A stretch of DNA of 64,000 nt from Parvibaculum sp039973015 (GCF_039973015.1 NZ_JBDWLT010000005.1:90507-154506); one strand, 5' to 3'. Numbered from the stretch's first letter, positions 49,369-59,223 are shown. Notes: a model not told the origin generated them from the sequence alone. Program-made: numbers and translations.

Positions 49369-51711
49369 CTAGAACGATGTACCCGCGCTAAACCGGAAAG
49401 CCTCTTGTTCGTCATAAGGCTCATCCAGCAGAACCTGGGCAAAGTCGAGCCGGATCGGCCCGAAAGGCGATTGCCAGTAGAGGCTCAACCCAACGGATGC
49501 TCGCGGTGCAAAGCCGTCGACGACACCTGTGTATATGGTGTCGTCGTAGTCCGACAAACCGATATAGCCACCGTCGGCAAAGACCGAAGTCTTGATGCCG
49601 AGAGCTTCCGGCAATCCATTCGGGAATGAAAGTTCGGCCGTACCAAAGACATAGGCCAAAGCACCAACGGCATCCTCGTTGACGGATGAAAGGTCGCGTG
49701 GGCCGACGCCACCTCTCGCGAAACCACGGATTGTGTTGCCGCCCTTGAAAAAGTGGTCGTTCAGCGGGACGTCATCTCCAATTCCATGAACATACCCACC
49801 ATCGAAACGCCAACTGGTCAGAAAATCATCTGACAGAGGATAGTAGTAGTGAGCAAGCAACTCGTTCGAGATGTAGCTTACCGTGCCACCCAAACCAGCA
49901 AAATTCTGCGTGACCAGTACGTCCCAGCCGCCCGTCGGATCGACTGGATCATTCCGATTGTCATAGTAATAATCGTAACCAATGATTGAACGATATTCTT
50001 GGCCTTCGGCGGCTTTGACCACGTTTGAGGCGAACGGGTGGACGTCAAAAATCTCATCAAACCTGAACTGATAACGAGTCAGCAGCCGACTTTTCTCGGA
50101 GAGCGGGAAGCCAAAACGCAAACCGAAACCCTGCGACCGGGAGTTGAAAGAAGACTCGTCCTGATAATCCGTTTCACTGCCAAAGAGATCGATACCGCCC
50201 ACAAGATCACGATCCAGGAAGTATGGATCGGTATAGTGAAATTCGATCAACTGCCGCCGCTTCGAAATCGAAAGTGCGGTACTGAGCTGCAAGCCGCGTC
50301 CGAGGAAATTGCGTTCAGACAGCTGAATACCGGCCACGGCATTGTCGAGCGTCGAGAAGCCGGCGCTGAGCGAGAGAGAGCCGGTTGACTGCTCCTGAAC
50401 ATCGACCCCAATGACTGTCTTGTCGGGTGCCGAGCCGGGGCTCTGCGTGACGTCAACCTTGGTGAAATACTGGAGCGCGCGAATGTTCTTCTCGGATTTG
50501 TCGAGCAACACCTTGTTGAATGCGTCGCCTTCTGACATCCGCATCTGCCGGCGAATAACCTTATCCAGCGTCCGCGAATTGCCGGTAATGTTGATCCGCT
50601 CGACATATACCCGCGGCCCTTCCGTAATCTGGAAGGTGAGATCGATCACGCGCTCATCCTTGCGGCGCTTGATACGCGGACGCACTTCAGCAAACGCGTA
50701 GCCTTGCGTGCCTGCAGCGTAGGTCAGTTCATCGATCGTCTCGTCGATCAACCCCGCATTGTAAGTGTCGCCTTTTTCGGGCAACAGCAACGCTTCAAGT
50801 TCTTCCTGATTGAGCTTGTCGAGCTCGGTGACAACCCTGATATCTCCGAACTGGTAGATATCCCCTTCATCAACCGTAAAGGTGATGTGAAACGCTGAGT
50901 CATCGCGACTGAGATCGGCAACAGCAGATACAACGCGGAAGTCCGCGTAACCCCGCTGCAGATAATAGCGGCGCAGAAGTTCACGGTCATAAGTCAGCCG
51001 ATCGGGATCGTAACTGTCGGAAGAGGAAAGGAATTTCCACCACGCGGACTCTCCCGTGGAAATGACCTCGCGCAGTGCGCTGTCGCTGAATTCCTTATTC
51101 CCGATAAAATTGATCGACGCGATCTTCGTCTTTGGTCCTTCGCTAATCTCGTAAACAAGATCCACGCGATTCTGCGGCAGCTGAATCACTTTCGGTTCGA
51201 TCGTCGCGGAAAAGCGGCCACCCCGGCGATAAAGCTCGACCATTCTGCTGACGTCGGACTGAACCTTCGCACGCGTATAGATTACCCGAGGCTGCAGTTG
51301 CACCTCGTTCTGCAAATCCTCCTCCTTGATCGCGCTGTTTCCTTCGAAAGCCACACGATTAATGATCGGATTTTCAACCACCGAAACGACAAGCTTCGTC
51401 CCTTCGAGGCGCATAGTTATGTCGGCAAAAAGACCTGTGCCGAAAAGCTGTTTCAGCGACTGGTCGGCGAGTTCGGGGCTATAGAAACTCCCTGGCTTGA
51501 TCAGCGTATAAGAGCGGACCGTTCCGGCTTCGATGCGCTGATTGCCCTTCACGGCAACTTCCGTCACGACAAGCTGATCCTGTGCCACAGCTTGCGATGC
51601 ATAACCAGCCCCCGCGAAGGATGCCACGACAAGAGCCCAAGCGAGAGTGAGCGCCCGTGAGAAATCACAGACACGCGCCACAACGGTCATCCAAGCGGCT
51701 TGCTGCCCCAT
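49369..51711 (-). CDS. bamA: outer membrane protein assembly factor BamA
   Basis: The 780-residue protein has a signal peptide (about 20-43), five POTRA domains (about 47-380) and a 16-strand barrel ending in R-F-S-A-G-T-S-F with the terminal Phe. V-R-G-F-type loop 6 is represented by T-I-R-G-F-A-R-G-G-V-G-P. It inserts outer-membrane proteins. ATG 51711 is chosen because AGGGGAC precedes it; a TTG 42 bases earlier lacks a site. skp follows on the same strand. Confidence 0.96.
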   Translation of the reverse strand: MGQQAAWMTVVARVCDFSRALTLAWALVVASFAGAGYASQAVAQDQLVVTEVAVKGNQRIEAGTVRSYTLIKPGSFYSPELADQSLKQLFGTGLFADITMRLEGTKLVVSVVENPIINRVAFEGNSAIKEEDLQNEVQLQPRVIYTRAKVQSDVSRMVELYRRGGRFSATIEPKVIQLPQNRVDLVYEISEGPKTKIASINFIGNKEFSDSALREVISTGESAWWKFLSSSDSYDPDRLTYDRELLRRYYLQRGYADFRVVSAVADLSRDDSAFHITFTVDEGDIYQFGDIRVVTELDKLNQEELEALLLPEKGDTYNAGLIDETIDELTYAAGTQGYAFAEVRPRIKRRKDERVIDLTFQITEGPRVYVERINITGNSRTLDKVIRRQMRMSEGDAFNKVLLDKSEKNIRALQYFTKVDVTQSPGSAPDKTVIGVDVQEQSTGSLSLSAGFSTLDNAVAGIQLSERNFLGRGLQLSTALSISKRRQLIEFHYTDPYFLDRDLVGGIDLFGSETDYQDESSFNSRSQGFGLRFGFPLSEKSRLLTRYQFRFDEIFDVHPFASNVVKAAEGQEYRSIIGYDYYYDNRNDPVDPTGGWDVLVTQNFAGLGGTVSYISNELLAHYYYPLSDDFLTSWRFDGGYVHGIGDDVPLNDHFFKGGNTIRGFARGGVGPRDLSSVNEDAVGALAYVFGTAELSFPNGLPEALGIKTSVFADGGYIGLSDYDDTIYTGVVDGFAPRASVGLSLYWQSPFGPIRLDFAQVLLDEPYDEQEAFRFSAGTSF

Positions 51712-51800
51712 TCCGTCCCCTAATCTCTCACGTCGCGCGACGCCATTATTCAAACGCGCGAACTATTCCATGCCGATGCGAAACTCTCCGCAGCCGACGA

Positions 51801-53006
51801 TTAACTGAACAAACCACTCAGGAACGAAAAGACCTGAAGGTGAACCAAGTCGTTCCAGGTGGCGAAAACCATCAACATCATGACCAGCGCCAGACCAATT
51901 CTGAAACCGTACTCCTGCGCCTGCTCGCCCATGGGCTTTCCGCGGACGGCCTCCACCGCATAATACAGCAAATGGCCTCCATCAAGCATCGGCACAGGGA
52001 AGAGGTTCAAAAGGCCGATACTGACTGAAAGCATCGCGACCATACCGACAAGGGCAGTGAAACCGATGGTCGCCACCTGACCGGAGACCTGCGCAATACG
52101 GAGCGGGCCGCCAAGCTGGTCGGCGTCTTCAGTGCCAGTGAAAATGCCGCCGATGTAACTCAGGGTGCGTTCGGTGACAAACCAGGTTTCCTTGGTTCCC
52201 AGCCACACCGCAGCTACCGGATTGCTGCGCACGATTTCGACATTCTCGCTGTCGATCTTCCGTACAATGCCGAGCATCGGGATGCGGTGAACATTGCCAA
52301 AGCGGTCGGTTATCTCTTGCACCTGAGGTGTCGCACGAAGCGTAACACGCTGGTCACCGCGCACCACTTCAAAGGCAAGCTCTTCTCCGCCGCTCGTAGA
52401 AACGACGCGCTGCATTTCTTCGAAGCTCGATATCGGGGACCCGTCAATTGCGGCAATACGGTCGCCCGATACGAAACCCGCTTCGGCCGCTGCGCTTCCC
52501 GGATTGACCTCATCGGCCACGGGAGTCGCGATGGTCCGGCCAACGAAAGTGAAAATTCCAGCAAAGATGACGATTGCAAGGATGAAGTTCGCCACCGGCC
52601 CTGCCGCCACAACGGCAGCCCGCTGCGGCAGTGGTTTAAAGTGAAAAAGACCGGTCCGCTCATCTTGGGGGATGTCAGCGAGGCGCTGCCTGTCCGGGAC
52701 GCTGGCTGCGTTCTCGTCGCCCGCGAATTTCACGTACCCGCCAAGAGGTATCCAACTCAGTTTCCAGCGCGTGCCGTGCTTGTCGTTCCAGCCGAAAATT
52801 TCCCGTCCGAAGCCGATCGAGAAGACATCGACCTTCACACCGCACCATCGCGCCACCGTGAAGTGACCGAGCTCGTGAAAGAAGACCACGACCGTCAACA
52901 CAAACAGAAAGGGAATGAGGTAACCCCAGAGCGATTCTCCGAAGCCACCGATACCCGTAAGCAAATCCATCGCGTTCAAGCTGTTATCCCACACATAAAG
53001 AGGCAT
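51801..53006 (-). CDS. rseP: site-2 protease RseP family metalloprotease
   Basis: The 401-residue protein has a zinc site His44-Glu45-x2-His48 in V-V-F-F-H-E-L-G-H-F, one PDZ domain (about 130-220) and N-L-F-P-V-P-M-L-D-G-G-H-L near the third membrane helix with the third ligand Asp. It cleaves membrane-bound anti-sigma factors within the membrane. One PDZ rather than two is usual for alphaproteobacteria. An in-frame ATG at 52970 is an alternative start. Confidence 0.95.
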   Translation of the reverse strand: MPLYVWDNSLNAMDLLTGIGGFGESLWGYLIPFLFVLTVVVFFHELGHFTVARWCGVKVDVFSIGFGREIFGWNDKHGTRWKLSWIPLGGYVKFAGDENAASVPDRQRLADIPQDERTGLFHFKPLPQRAAVVAAGPVANFILAIVIFAGIFTFVGRTIATPVADEVNPGSAAAEAGFVSGDRIAAIDGSPISSFEEMQRVVSTSGGEELAFEVVRGDQRVTLRATPQVQEITDRFGNVHRIPMLGIVRKIDSENVEIVRSNPVAAVWLGTKETWFVTERTLSYIGGIFTGTEDADQLGGPLRIAQVSGQVATIGFTALVGMVAMLSVSIGLLNLFPVPMLDGGHLLYYAVEAVRGKPMGEQAQEYGFRIGLALVMMLMVFATWNDLVHLQVFSFLSGLFS

Positions 53007-53098
53007 CGCCGCTGCCTAGGCTTCGATACCCTTCCCCCATTGCCAAAGCGCTCCGGCGGGACCCCGGCTGCCCGAGCGCAGACGGGCCACAGCCTACG

Positions 53099-54322
53099 TC
53101 ACCGAGAGCGATTTTGCACCCATTCCTCTGCGCGAATCCGCGCAATTCGGTCGATTTCATAGACCTCCTCGAGGTCTGCCGGGAGGTGGTTAGCCCCTTC
53201 CGCGTTTTCCAGCACCGCTTGCGAAGCCGCCGCGACGTCCAGAAAACCTATCTTTCCGGCAAGAAAGGCGGCAACAGCCACTTCGTTGGCAGCATTCAGC
53301 ACCGTCGGTGCGGCGGCTCCCGCACAAAGAGCTTCACGAGCGAGGCCGAGAGCCGGAAATCTTTCTATATCAGGACTTTGGAAGGTTAACTGCGCAATTT
53401 GCGCGAGGTCCAGGCGTTCGGCTGGCGTCTTCATTCTTTCCGGCCATGCCAACGCATAAGAAATCGGGGTACGCATGTCGGGAGAGCCAAGCTGAGCGAG
53501 AACCGAGCCGTCTACATAGGCGACCATGCTGTGGATGATCGATTCCGGATGAATAATGACGTCTAGCCGCGGTTCGCCAACAGGAAACAGATAATGAGCC
53601 TCTATGAGTTCGAGACCCTTGTTCATCAATGTAGCGGAATCGACGGATATTTTTGCTCCCATCTCCCAACGGGGATGAGCCACCGCCTGTGCTGGTGTCG
53701 CGCTCGCCATTTCCTCCAGGGTCCATGTGCGGAACGGCCCACCGGAAGCGGTCAGAATGATCTTGTCGACGGCGCCCAGACGGTTCTGTTCCAGAACCTG
53801 AAAAATGGCATTGTGCTCGGAGTCTACTGGAAGCAGTGTCGCCCCGGCCTTTTCGACCTCAGCAAGAAATAGCGGACCGGCAGAGACGAGACACTCCTTG
53901 TTGGCAAGCGCCACGCATGCGCCGCGTCGCACCGCGGCCAAGGTTGGCGCCAAGCCGGCGGCGCCAACGATACCGGCCATTACCCAGTCCGCCGGACGCC
54001 GGGCTGCATCGATCACGGCCTCCGCGCCTGCTGCCACTTCTATACCACTGCCCGCCAGCCCAGCCTTCAAAGCCGCATAGTGGTTCTCGTCGGCGATAAC
54101 GGCTACACGGGGCCTGAGCCGCATTGCCTGTTCGATCAGGCTCTGGACATTACGATGGGCGGTCAGGGCAACAAGATCGAAGCGATGACGGTCGCGCGCA
54201 ATGAGGTCTAGCGTCGAACAGCCAATCGACCCGGTGGAGCCGAGTACCGTCACCGTTCTCACGCCATCCGAAGGAACGGCAATGCCGGTCTCGTCTTTCC
54301 GCACTTCCAGGGTCAGGGCCAA
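53099..54322 (-). CDS. dxr: 1-deoxy-D-xylulose 5-phosphate reductoisomerase
   Basis: The 407-residue protein has the NADPH-binding V-T-V-L-G-S-T-G-S-I-G-C-S-T-L and the active-site S-E-H-N-A-I-F-Q, then A-S-G-G-P-F-R-T-W and G-L-E-L-I-E-A-H-Y-L-F. It makes MEP in the non-mevalonate isoprenoid pathway. The TTG start at 54322 has GGAG seven bases upstream and overlaps cdsA by 10 bases; a GTG at 54262 would give the minimal family N-terminus. Confidence 0.96.
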   Translation of the reverse strand: MALTLEVRKDETGIAVPSDGVRTVTVLGSTGSIGCSTLDLIARDRHRFDLVALTAHRNVQSLIEQAMRLRPRVAVIADENHYAALKAGLAGSGIEVAAGAEAVIDAARRPADWVMAGIVGAAGLAPTLAAVRRGACVALANKECLVSAGPLFLAEVEKAGATLLPVDSEHNAIFQVLEQNRLGAVDKIILTASGGPFRTWTLEEMASATPAQAVAHPRWEMGAKISVDSATLMNKGLELIEAHYLFPVGEPRLDVIIHPESIIHSMVAYVDGSVLAQLGSPDMRTPISYALAWPERMKTPAERLDLAQIAQLTFQSPDIERFPALGLAREALCAGAAAPTVLNAANEVAVAAFLAGKIGFLDVAAASQAVLENAEGANHLPADLEEVYEIDRIARIRAEEWVQNRSR

Positions 54323-55176
54323 ATCAGCACTCCAGCCGCTGGATGAGCAGCGTTGTGGACCAGGCTGAGCAGCGCAGCCCCAAGCACCACCGCGATTAAC
54401 CCGTCGACGCGATCCAATATACCGCCATGCCCCGGGATCAGCGCCCCGGAATCCTTCACACCAGCCCTCCGCTTCATGGCCGATTCAGCGAAATCCCCCG
54501 CCTGTTCGATGATTGTCAGCCCCAAAGCCACAATTGCGAGAAGTATAGGCGTCCCTGTACCCAGCCAGAGTGAAAACCCCACAGACACAATGACTGCGCC
54601 GACCATACCGCCGATGAGCCCCGCCCATGTCTTTTTCGGCGATATACGAGGCGCCAGCTTTGGTCCTCCGATGAAACGGCCAGCGAAATAGGCAAAGATG
54701 TCCACGGCCCAAACCATAGTCAGCAGCCATAAAATGGCAGCGAGGCCATAAGCCTCATCACCGCGTAGCCAGATCAATGCAACGAGGGGTAAAATCACGT
54801 AAGGATAGGCAATGAACGCGGGCCACAAAGGCTCCGCCTTCCAGCTTCGGGCTGCCAGCGAAAAAGCCATGCCTGCCGCGGCCAATGCGACTGCAGCGGC
54901 AGGTAACCCCATGGTAGCAAGAACGATGGCGAGAAGAGCCATTGCCGCGAGCGGGGCAGCGGCAAGGGGACTGTCCGTGCCGAATAGCAGTCGCGCCGAT
55001 TCCACTGACATCAGGACCGCTGCGATAGCCAGCAACAGCGCAAAAACCCAGCCACCAAACCAAACGGCGGCAAGGGCTACCGGCGCGAGCACAAGCGCGG
55101 AGACAACACGTGCACCAAGATCCCCCGCCCTCGGCCCAGAGCTTGCACTCGTATCGGCATCTCGCAACTCCGCCAT
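54313..55176 (-). CDS. cdsA: phosphatidate cytidylyltransferase
   Basis: The 287-residue membrane protein has about eight helices and the CDP-alcohol cytidylyltransferase signature near the C-terminus (S-x-x-K-R-x-x-x-x-K-D-x5-G-H-G-G-x-x-D-R-x-D), visible as S-A-M-K-R-R-A-G-V-K-D-S-G-A-L-I-P-G-H-G-G-I-L-D-R-V-D. It makes CDP-diacylglycerol for phospholipids. It starts six bases after the uppS stop. Confidence 0.96.
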   Translation of the reverse strand: MAELRDADTSASSGPRAGDLGARVVSALVLAPVALAAVWFGGWVFALLLAIAAVLMSVESARLLFGTDSPLAAAPLAAMALLAIVLATMGLPAAAVALAAAGMAFSLAARSWKAEPLWPAFIAYPYVILPLVALIWLRGDEAYGLAAILWLLTMVWAVDIFAYFAGRFIGGPKLAPRISPKKTWAGLIGGMVGAVIVSVGFSLWLGTGTPILLAIVALGLTIIEQAGDFAESAMKRRAGVKDSGALIPGHGGILDRVDGLIAVVLGAALLSLVHNAAHPAAGVLIWP

Positions 55177-55182
55177 ATCTCC

Positions 55183-55938
55183 TCACTCTCCGGCTTCGGA
55201 TCGGCCGCCGAAGCGGCGTTCGCGCCGATCATATTCGGCGACCGCTTCGCGCAGGCGCTCCGGCGTGAAATCGGGCCAGAGCGCTTCGGAAAAGACCAGT
55301 TCGGAATAGGCGCTTTGCCAGATCAGGAAATTGGACAATCGCTTTTCACCGCTCGTCCTGATGATGAGATCCGGGTCGGGTACACCGGCAGTGTCCAAAA
55401 AGCGGGCTATGGTCTGGGGGCTGATTTCGTCGGGATCTATCCGCCCCTCCTTCACCTCATTTGCGATCTTTCGAACGGCCGAGGTGATCTCATTATGCCC
55501 GCCATAGTTGAATGCGATGACAAGCTGAAGTTTCGTGTTGTTCCGGGTGAGCGTTTCAGCTTCTTCGATGAGCGCTATGATATCGGCCTCAAGATGCGCC
55601 CGATCCCCGATAATGCGAATACGCACCCCGTTTTGATGGAGCTCCGCCAGATCTCGCCGGATATAGAGGCGGAGCAACCCCATGAGGTCGTTGACCTCTT
55701 CGGCAGGCCGCTTCCAGTTTTCCGAACTGAAGCCATAGAGCGTCAAATACTCGATACCGAGCTCGCCCGCCGCCCGAACGATGACCCGCACCGCTTCGAC
55801 GCCCTGACGATGGCCTGCTGCTCGCGGCAGATGCCGCCTTGCCGCCCAGCGTCCGTTGCCGTCCATGATAATGGCGACATGCCGTGGGGGGTGTCCCGGC
55901 ACAGCATCGCTCATTGTCTGGCCGGAAGAGAGGGTCAT
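55183..55938 (-). CDS. uppS: isoprenyl transferase (undecaprenyl diphosphate synthase)
   Basis: The 251-residue cis-prenyltransferase has H-V-A-I-I-M-D-G-N-G-R-W-A with the catalytic Asp, E-Y-L-T-L-Y-G-F-S-S-E-N-W-K-R-P, and the C-terminal P-D-P-D-L-I-I-R-T-S-G-E-K-R-L-S-N-F. It makes the C55 lipid carrier for peptidoglycan. An ATG at 55914 is a second possible start. It precedes cdsA and dxr, the usual cell-envelope cluster. Confidence 0.97.
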   Translation of the reverse strand: MTLSSGQTMSDAVPGHPPRHVAIIMDGNGRWAARRHLPRAAGHRQGVEAVRVIVRAAGELGIEYLTLYGFSSENWKRPAEEVNDLMGLLRLYIRRDLAELHQNGVRIRIIGDRAHLEADIIALIEEAETLTRNNTKLQLVIAFNYGGHNEITSAVRKIANEVKEGRIDPDEISPQTIARFLDTAGVPDPDLIIRTSGEKRLSNFLIWQSAYSELVFSEALWPDFTPERLREAVAEYDRRERRFGGRSEAGE

Positions 55939-55991
55939 CGTCTTTCGTAACTTTCCTGAAATGCAGTGAGCCGGAGTAGCGATCCGCCAGC

Positions 55992-56555
55992 TTACACCTG
56001 CATGATTTCCGCTTCCTTATGGGCTAGCGCTGCATCGATCTCACCGATGACCTTGTCAGTCAACTTTTGCACCTTCTCGGCCCATGCCTTGTGATCGTCT
56101 TGACTCATGTGTGAGTCTTTTTCGAGGCGCTTCAGTTCATCCATGGCGTCGCGGCGAACGTTGCGCACAGCGATCCTGGCCTGTTCAGTATATTTCGACG
56201 CAATCTTTGTCAGCTCCGTGCGGCGCTCCTGATTGAGCTCCGGGATCGGCAAGCGCAGCAGCGTACCATCAACATTCGGGTTGAGACCGAGGCCAGAGTT
56301 CCGAATGGCTTTCTCAACGGCGGAAACCATGCCCTTATCCCAGACTTGGACCGTCAGCATGCGCGGTTCGGGTACACCGACGGTGCCGACCTGGTTGAGC
56401 GGCATGGTCTGACCATAGGCTTCCACGACGATAGGATCGAGCAGGCTTGCCGAAGCACGCCCCGTGCGCAGGCCTCCGAATTCCTGTTTCAGCGATTGCA
56501 GCGCCCCACGCATCCGGCGTTCGGTATCGTCGATGTCGAAACTGTCGTCTGCCAT
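55992..56555 (-). CDS. frr: ribosome recycling factor
   Basis: The 187-residue protein is a full-length RRF: R-T-G-R-A-S-A-S-L-L-D, T-V-G-V-P-E-P-R-M-L and N-V-R-R-D-A-M-D-E-L. It splits post-termination ribosomes with EF-G. AGGACAGGAA precedes the ATG. It follows pyrH by 26 bp. Confidence 0.98.
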   Translation of the reverse strand: MADDSFDIDDTERRMRGALQSLKQEFGGLRTGRASASLLDPIVVEAYGQTMPLNQVGTVGVPEPRMLTVQVWDKGMVSAVEKAIRNSGLGLNPNVDGTLLRLPIPELNQERRTELTKIASKYTEQARIAVRNVRRDAMDELKRLEKDSHMSQDDHKAWAEKVQKLTDKVIGEIDAALAHKEAEIMQV

Positions 56556-56581
56556 TTCCTGTCCTTCTTTTCCTTATCGCC

Positions 56582-57307
56582 TCAGGCGACGTCCGATATG
56601 ACCGTGCAGCGTCCGGCGCCGGTCAGAACATCGGCGAAGCCACCGGGTTCGTCGATCGAATAAACGATGATCGGAATGCCATTCTCGCGAGCGAGCGCGA
56701 TAGCCGATGCATCCATCACCTTAAGGTCGCGTGACAACACATCCATGTAAGTGAGCTTTTCATAACGCTCGGCATCCGCGACCTTATGCGGATCAGCGGA
56801 ATAGACGCCGTCCACCTGCGTTCCCTTGAGCAGGGCATCGCAGCTCATTTCAACGGCGCGAAGCGCTGCGGCGGTGTCCGTCGTGAAGAAGGGGTTGCCT
56901 GTGCCCGCCGCGAAAATCACCACGCGCCCCTTTTCCATATGGCGGACCGCGCGGCGGCGAATATAAGGCTCGCAAACCGTCATCATCGGGATCGCTGACT
57001 GTACGCGGGTCGGCACCCCGATCGCCTCAAGCGCTGTCTGCATGGCAAGCGCATTCATCACGGTTGCCAGCATGCCCATATAGTCGGCGCTGGCCCGCTC
57101 CATCCCCTTTGCCGCACCGGAGAGACCACGAAAGATATTCCCGCCGCCTATCACCAGGCAAACCTGCGCGCCGGCATCCATGGCCTGCTTTATGTCACGC
57201 GCAATGCGGTCGACGGTATCGATGTCGATCCCGTACTGGCCGGACCCCATCAGAGCTTCACCCGAGACCTTCAAAAGAACGCGGGCATAGAGCGGTTTTT
57301 TCGGCAT
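56582..57307 (-). CDS. pyrH: UMP kinase
   Basis: The 241-residue amino-acid-kinase-fold protein has V-L-L-K-V-S-G-E-A-L, V-I-G-G-G-N-I-F-R-G and the D-G-V-Y-S-A-D-P segment. It phosphorylates UMP and is allosterically regulated in bacteria. ATG 57307 (M-P-K-K-P-L-Y-A-R) gives the family length; an ATG 30 bases upstream is possible. A hairpin separates it from tsf. Confidence 0.97.
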   Translation of the reverse strand: MPKKPLYARVLLKVSGEALMGSGQYGIDIDTVDRIARDIKQAMDAGAQVCLVIGGGNIFRGLSGAAKGMERASADYMGMLATVMNALAMQTALEAIGVPTRVQSAIPMMTVCEPYIRRRAVRHMEKGRVVIFAAGTGNPFFTTDTAAALRAVEMSCDALLKGTQVDGVYSADPHKVADAERYEKLTYMDVLSRDLKVMDASAIALARENGIPIIVYSIDEPGGFADVLTGAGRCTVISDVA

Positions 57308-57381
57308 GGCATTCGTTCCGTGGCAACAGCCAGTCATGGTAATCGAGCCGGGGCGAATCCCGGCATGTAATAGAGACAATA

Positions 57382-57413
57382 ACGCCCCCGACACCATCTG
57401 GCGAAGGGGGCGT
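57382..57413 (-). terminator. Hairpin between tsf and pyrH (attenuator or partial terminator)
   Basis: ACGCCCCC and GGGGGCGT pair as an 8-bp stem around a 16-nt loop, followed on the minus strand by TATTGT. It is GC-strong with a weak T tract, so it may cut transcription between the translation genes and pyrH rather than end it. Confidence 0.55.
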
Positions 57414-57435
57414 CAATTCAACAGAGGAGACCGCG

Positions 57436-58359
57436 TTAACCGCGCGCAGCCGCCACTTCAGCTGCGAAGTCGGACTCTTCTTTCTCGATGCCTTCGCCCA
57501 GCGCGAAGCGGACGAAGCCGACCACGGTGACCGGGGCGCCAATATCGGGTTCCGCAGCCTTCACGGCCTTCTCGACGGTATTGTCGGGGTCAACCACGAA
57601 AGCCTGCGACAGGAGGACGACCTCCTCATAAAACTTGCGGATACGGCCTTCGACCATCTTCTCGATGATGTTGTCCGGGCGCCCGGATTCCTTCGCCTCG
57701 GCGATGAGGACATTGCGCTCGCGATCGACCACGGACTGGTCCATCTCCTCCTTGCGGGTGGCAAGGGGGTTGGTCGCGGCAATATGCATGGCGATCTGAC
57801 GGCCCAGCTCGGCAAGCTTCGTCTTGTCGCCGCTCGACTCGAGGCCGACAAGCACGCCGATCTTGCCGAGGCCCGGCACGACCTGGTTGTGCACATAGGC
57901 GGAAACGACGCCTTCTGAAACCGAGATATAGCCAGCACGGCGGACGTTCATGTTCTCGCCGATGGTGCCGACCATTTCCGTCACATGGTCCTGCACGGAC
58001 TTCGAGGTGCCCGGAAACTCGGCAGCCACGAGCTTGTCGAAATCGCCGTCATTCGCCAGGGCGATGGCCGCGATGTCGCTCACCATCTTCTGGAACTGTT
58101 CATTGCGGGCGACGAAGTCGGTTTCGGAGTTCACTTCCACCACCGCGCCGGCAGTGCCGTTCGCAATCACGCCGATAAGGCCTTCAGCCGCTACGCGACC
58201 CGCCTTCTTGGCGGCTTTGGCGAGACCCTTGGTGCGCAGCCAGTCGATCGCCGCTTCCATGTCGCCGCCGGATTCATTGAGCGCGGACTTGCAGTCCATC
58301 ATGCCTGCGCCGGTCTTGTCGCGCAGTTCCTTCACCATGCTCGCGGTGATGTCAGCCAT
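57436..58359 (-). CDS. tsf: translation elongation factor Ts
   Basis: The 307-residue protein has the N-terminal UBA-like domain with V-K-E-L-R-D-K-T-G-A-G-M-M-D-C-K-S-A-L and the core motif E-V-N-S-E-T-D-F-V-A-R-N. It recycles EF-Tu. ATG 58359 gives the standard start M-A-D-I-T-A-S-M. It follows rpsB, as in nearly all bacteria. Confidence 0.98.
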   Translation of the reverse strand: MADITASMVKELRDKTGAGMMDCKSALNESGGDMEAAIDWLRTKGLAKAAKKAGRVAAEGLIGVIANGTAGAVVEVNSETDFVARNEQFQKMVSDIAAIALANDGDFDKLVAAEFPGTSKSVQDHVTEMVGTIGENMNVRRAGYISVSEGVVSAYVHNQVVPGLGKIGVLVGLESSGDKTKLAELGRQIAMHIAATNPLATRKEEMDQSVVDRERNVLIAEAKESGRPDNIIEKMVEGRIRKFYEEVVLLSQAFVVDPDNTVEKAVKAAEPDIGAPVTVVGFVRFALGEGIEKEESDFAAEVAAARG

Positions 58360-58417
58360 TGTGTCCTCGATTGTCTGTCGCCCCGGCACGCGATGCCAGG
58401 GACTTGAAGGCCTGTAA

Positions 58418-58439
58418 GGGCCCGGCCGGAGCCGGGCCC
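58418..58439 (-). terminator. Hairpin in the rpsB-tsf intergenic region
   Basis: GGGCCCGGC and GCCGGGCCC form a perfect 9-bp stem with a four-base loop 16 bases after the rpsB stop. There is no T tract. In this position it could lower tsf expression relative to rpsB, as known for attenuation in E. coli, or just stabilise mRNA. Confidence 0.55.
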
Positions 58440-58455
58440 AATCCGAAAAGGCGTA

Positions 58456-59223
58456 TTACTGGGCTTCCGCCGCCGCCGGAACTTCTTCCGCGACGGGCTC
58501 GGCTGCAGCGCCGACATCGACGCCGGAGCCGATCTGGCTCTGCGAAATGCCATCGATCACAGCGCGAGAAACCAAGTCGCAATAAAGGCTTATGGCGCGG
58601 GCCGCATCGTCGTTACCCGGAATCGGATAGGCGATGCCATCCGGGTTCGAGTTGGAGTCGAGAATGGCGACGACGGGAATGCCGAGCTTGCGGGCTTCCT
58701 GGATCGCGATCTCTTCCTTGTTGGTGTCGATCACGAAGATGAGATCGGGAAGGCCACCCATGTCCTTGATACCGCCGATGGCGCGCTCAAGCTTGTCGCG
58801 CTCGCGGGTCAGGTTCAGAATTTCCTTCTTGGTCAAGCCCTTAGCTTCACCGGCGAGCATTTCATCGAGCTGACGGAGGCGACGGATCGAGTTCGAAATC
58901 GTCTTCCAGTTGGTCAGCATGCCACCGAGCCAGCGGTGGTTGATGTAGTACTGCGCGCACTGGCGGGCGGCTGCCGCGACGGGCTCGGAAGCCTGGCGCT
59001 TGGTGCCAACGAAAAGCACACGGCCACCACCGGCGACGGCGTCGCGGACGGTGACGAGAGCTTGATGCAGAAGCGGAACAGTCTGCGCCAAGTCTATGAT
59101 ATGAATATTGTTTCGGTCGCCAAAGAGGAACGATTCCATCTTCGGATTCCAGCGGTGAGTCTGGTGACCGAAGTGGACGCCTGCTTCCAGCAGCTGACGC
59201 ATAGAGAATTCGGGAAGTGCCAT
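58456..59223 (-). CDS. rpsB: 30S ribosomal protein S2
   Basis: The 255-residue protein has M-R-Q-L-L-E-A-G-V-H-F-G-H-Q-T-H-R-W-N-P-K-M and F-V-I-D-T-N-K-E-E-I-A-I-Q-E-A-R-K-L-G-I. An Ala/Glu-rich C-terminal tail extends past E. coli S2, as in other alphaproteobacteria. AGGAG precedes the ATG, and a promoter lies at 59357-59385. Confidence 0.98.
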   Translation of the reverse strand: MALPEFSMRQLLEAGVHFGHQTHRWNPKMESFLFGDRNNIHIIDLAQTVPLLHQALVTVRDAVAGGGRVLFVGTKRQASEPVAAAARQCAQYYINHRWLGGMLTNWKTISNSIRRLRQLDEMLAGEAKGLTKKEILNLTRERDKLERAIGGIKDMGGLPDLIFVIDTNKEEIAIQEARKLGIPVVAILDSNSNPDGIAYPIPGNDDAARAISLYCDLVSRAVIDGISQSQIGSGVDVGAAAEPVAEEVPAAAEAQ

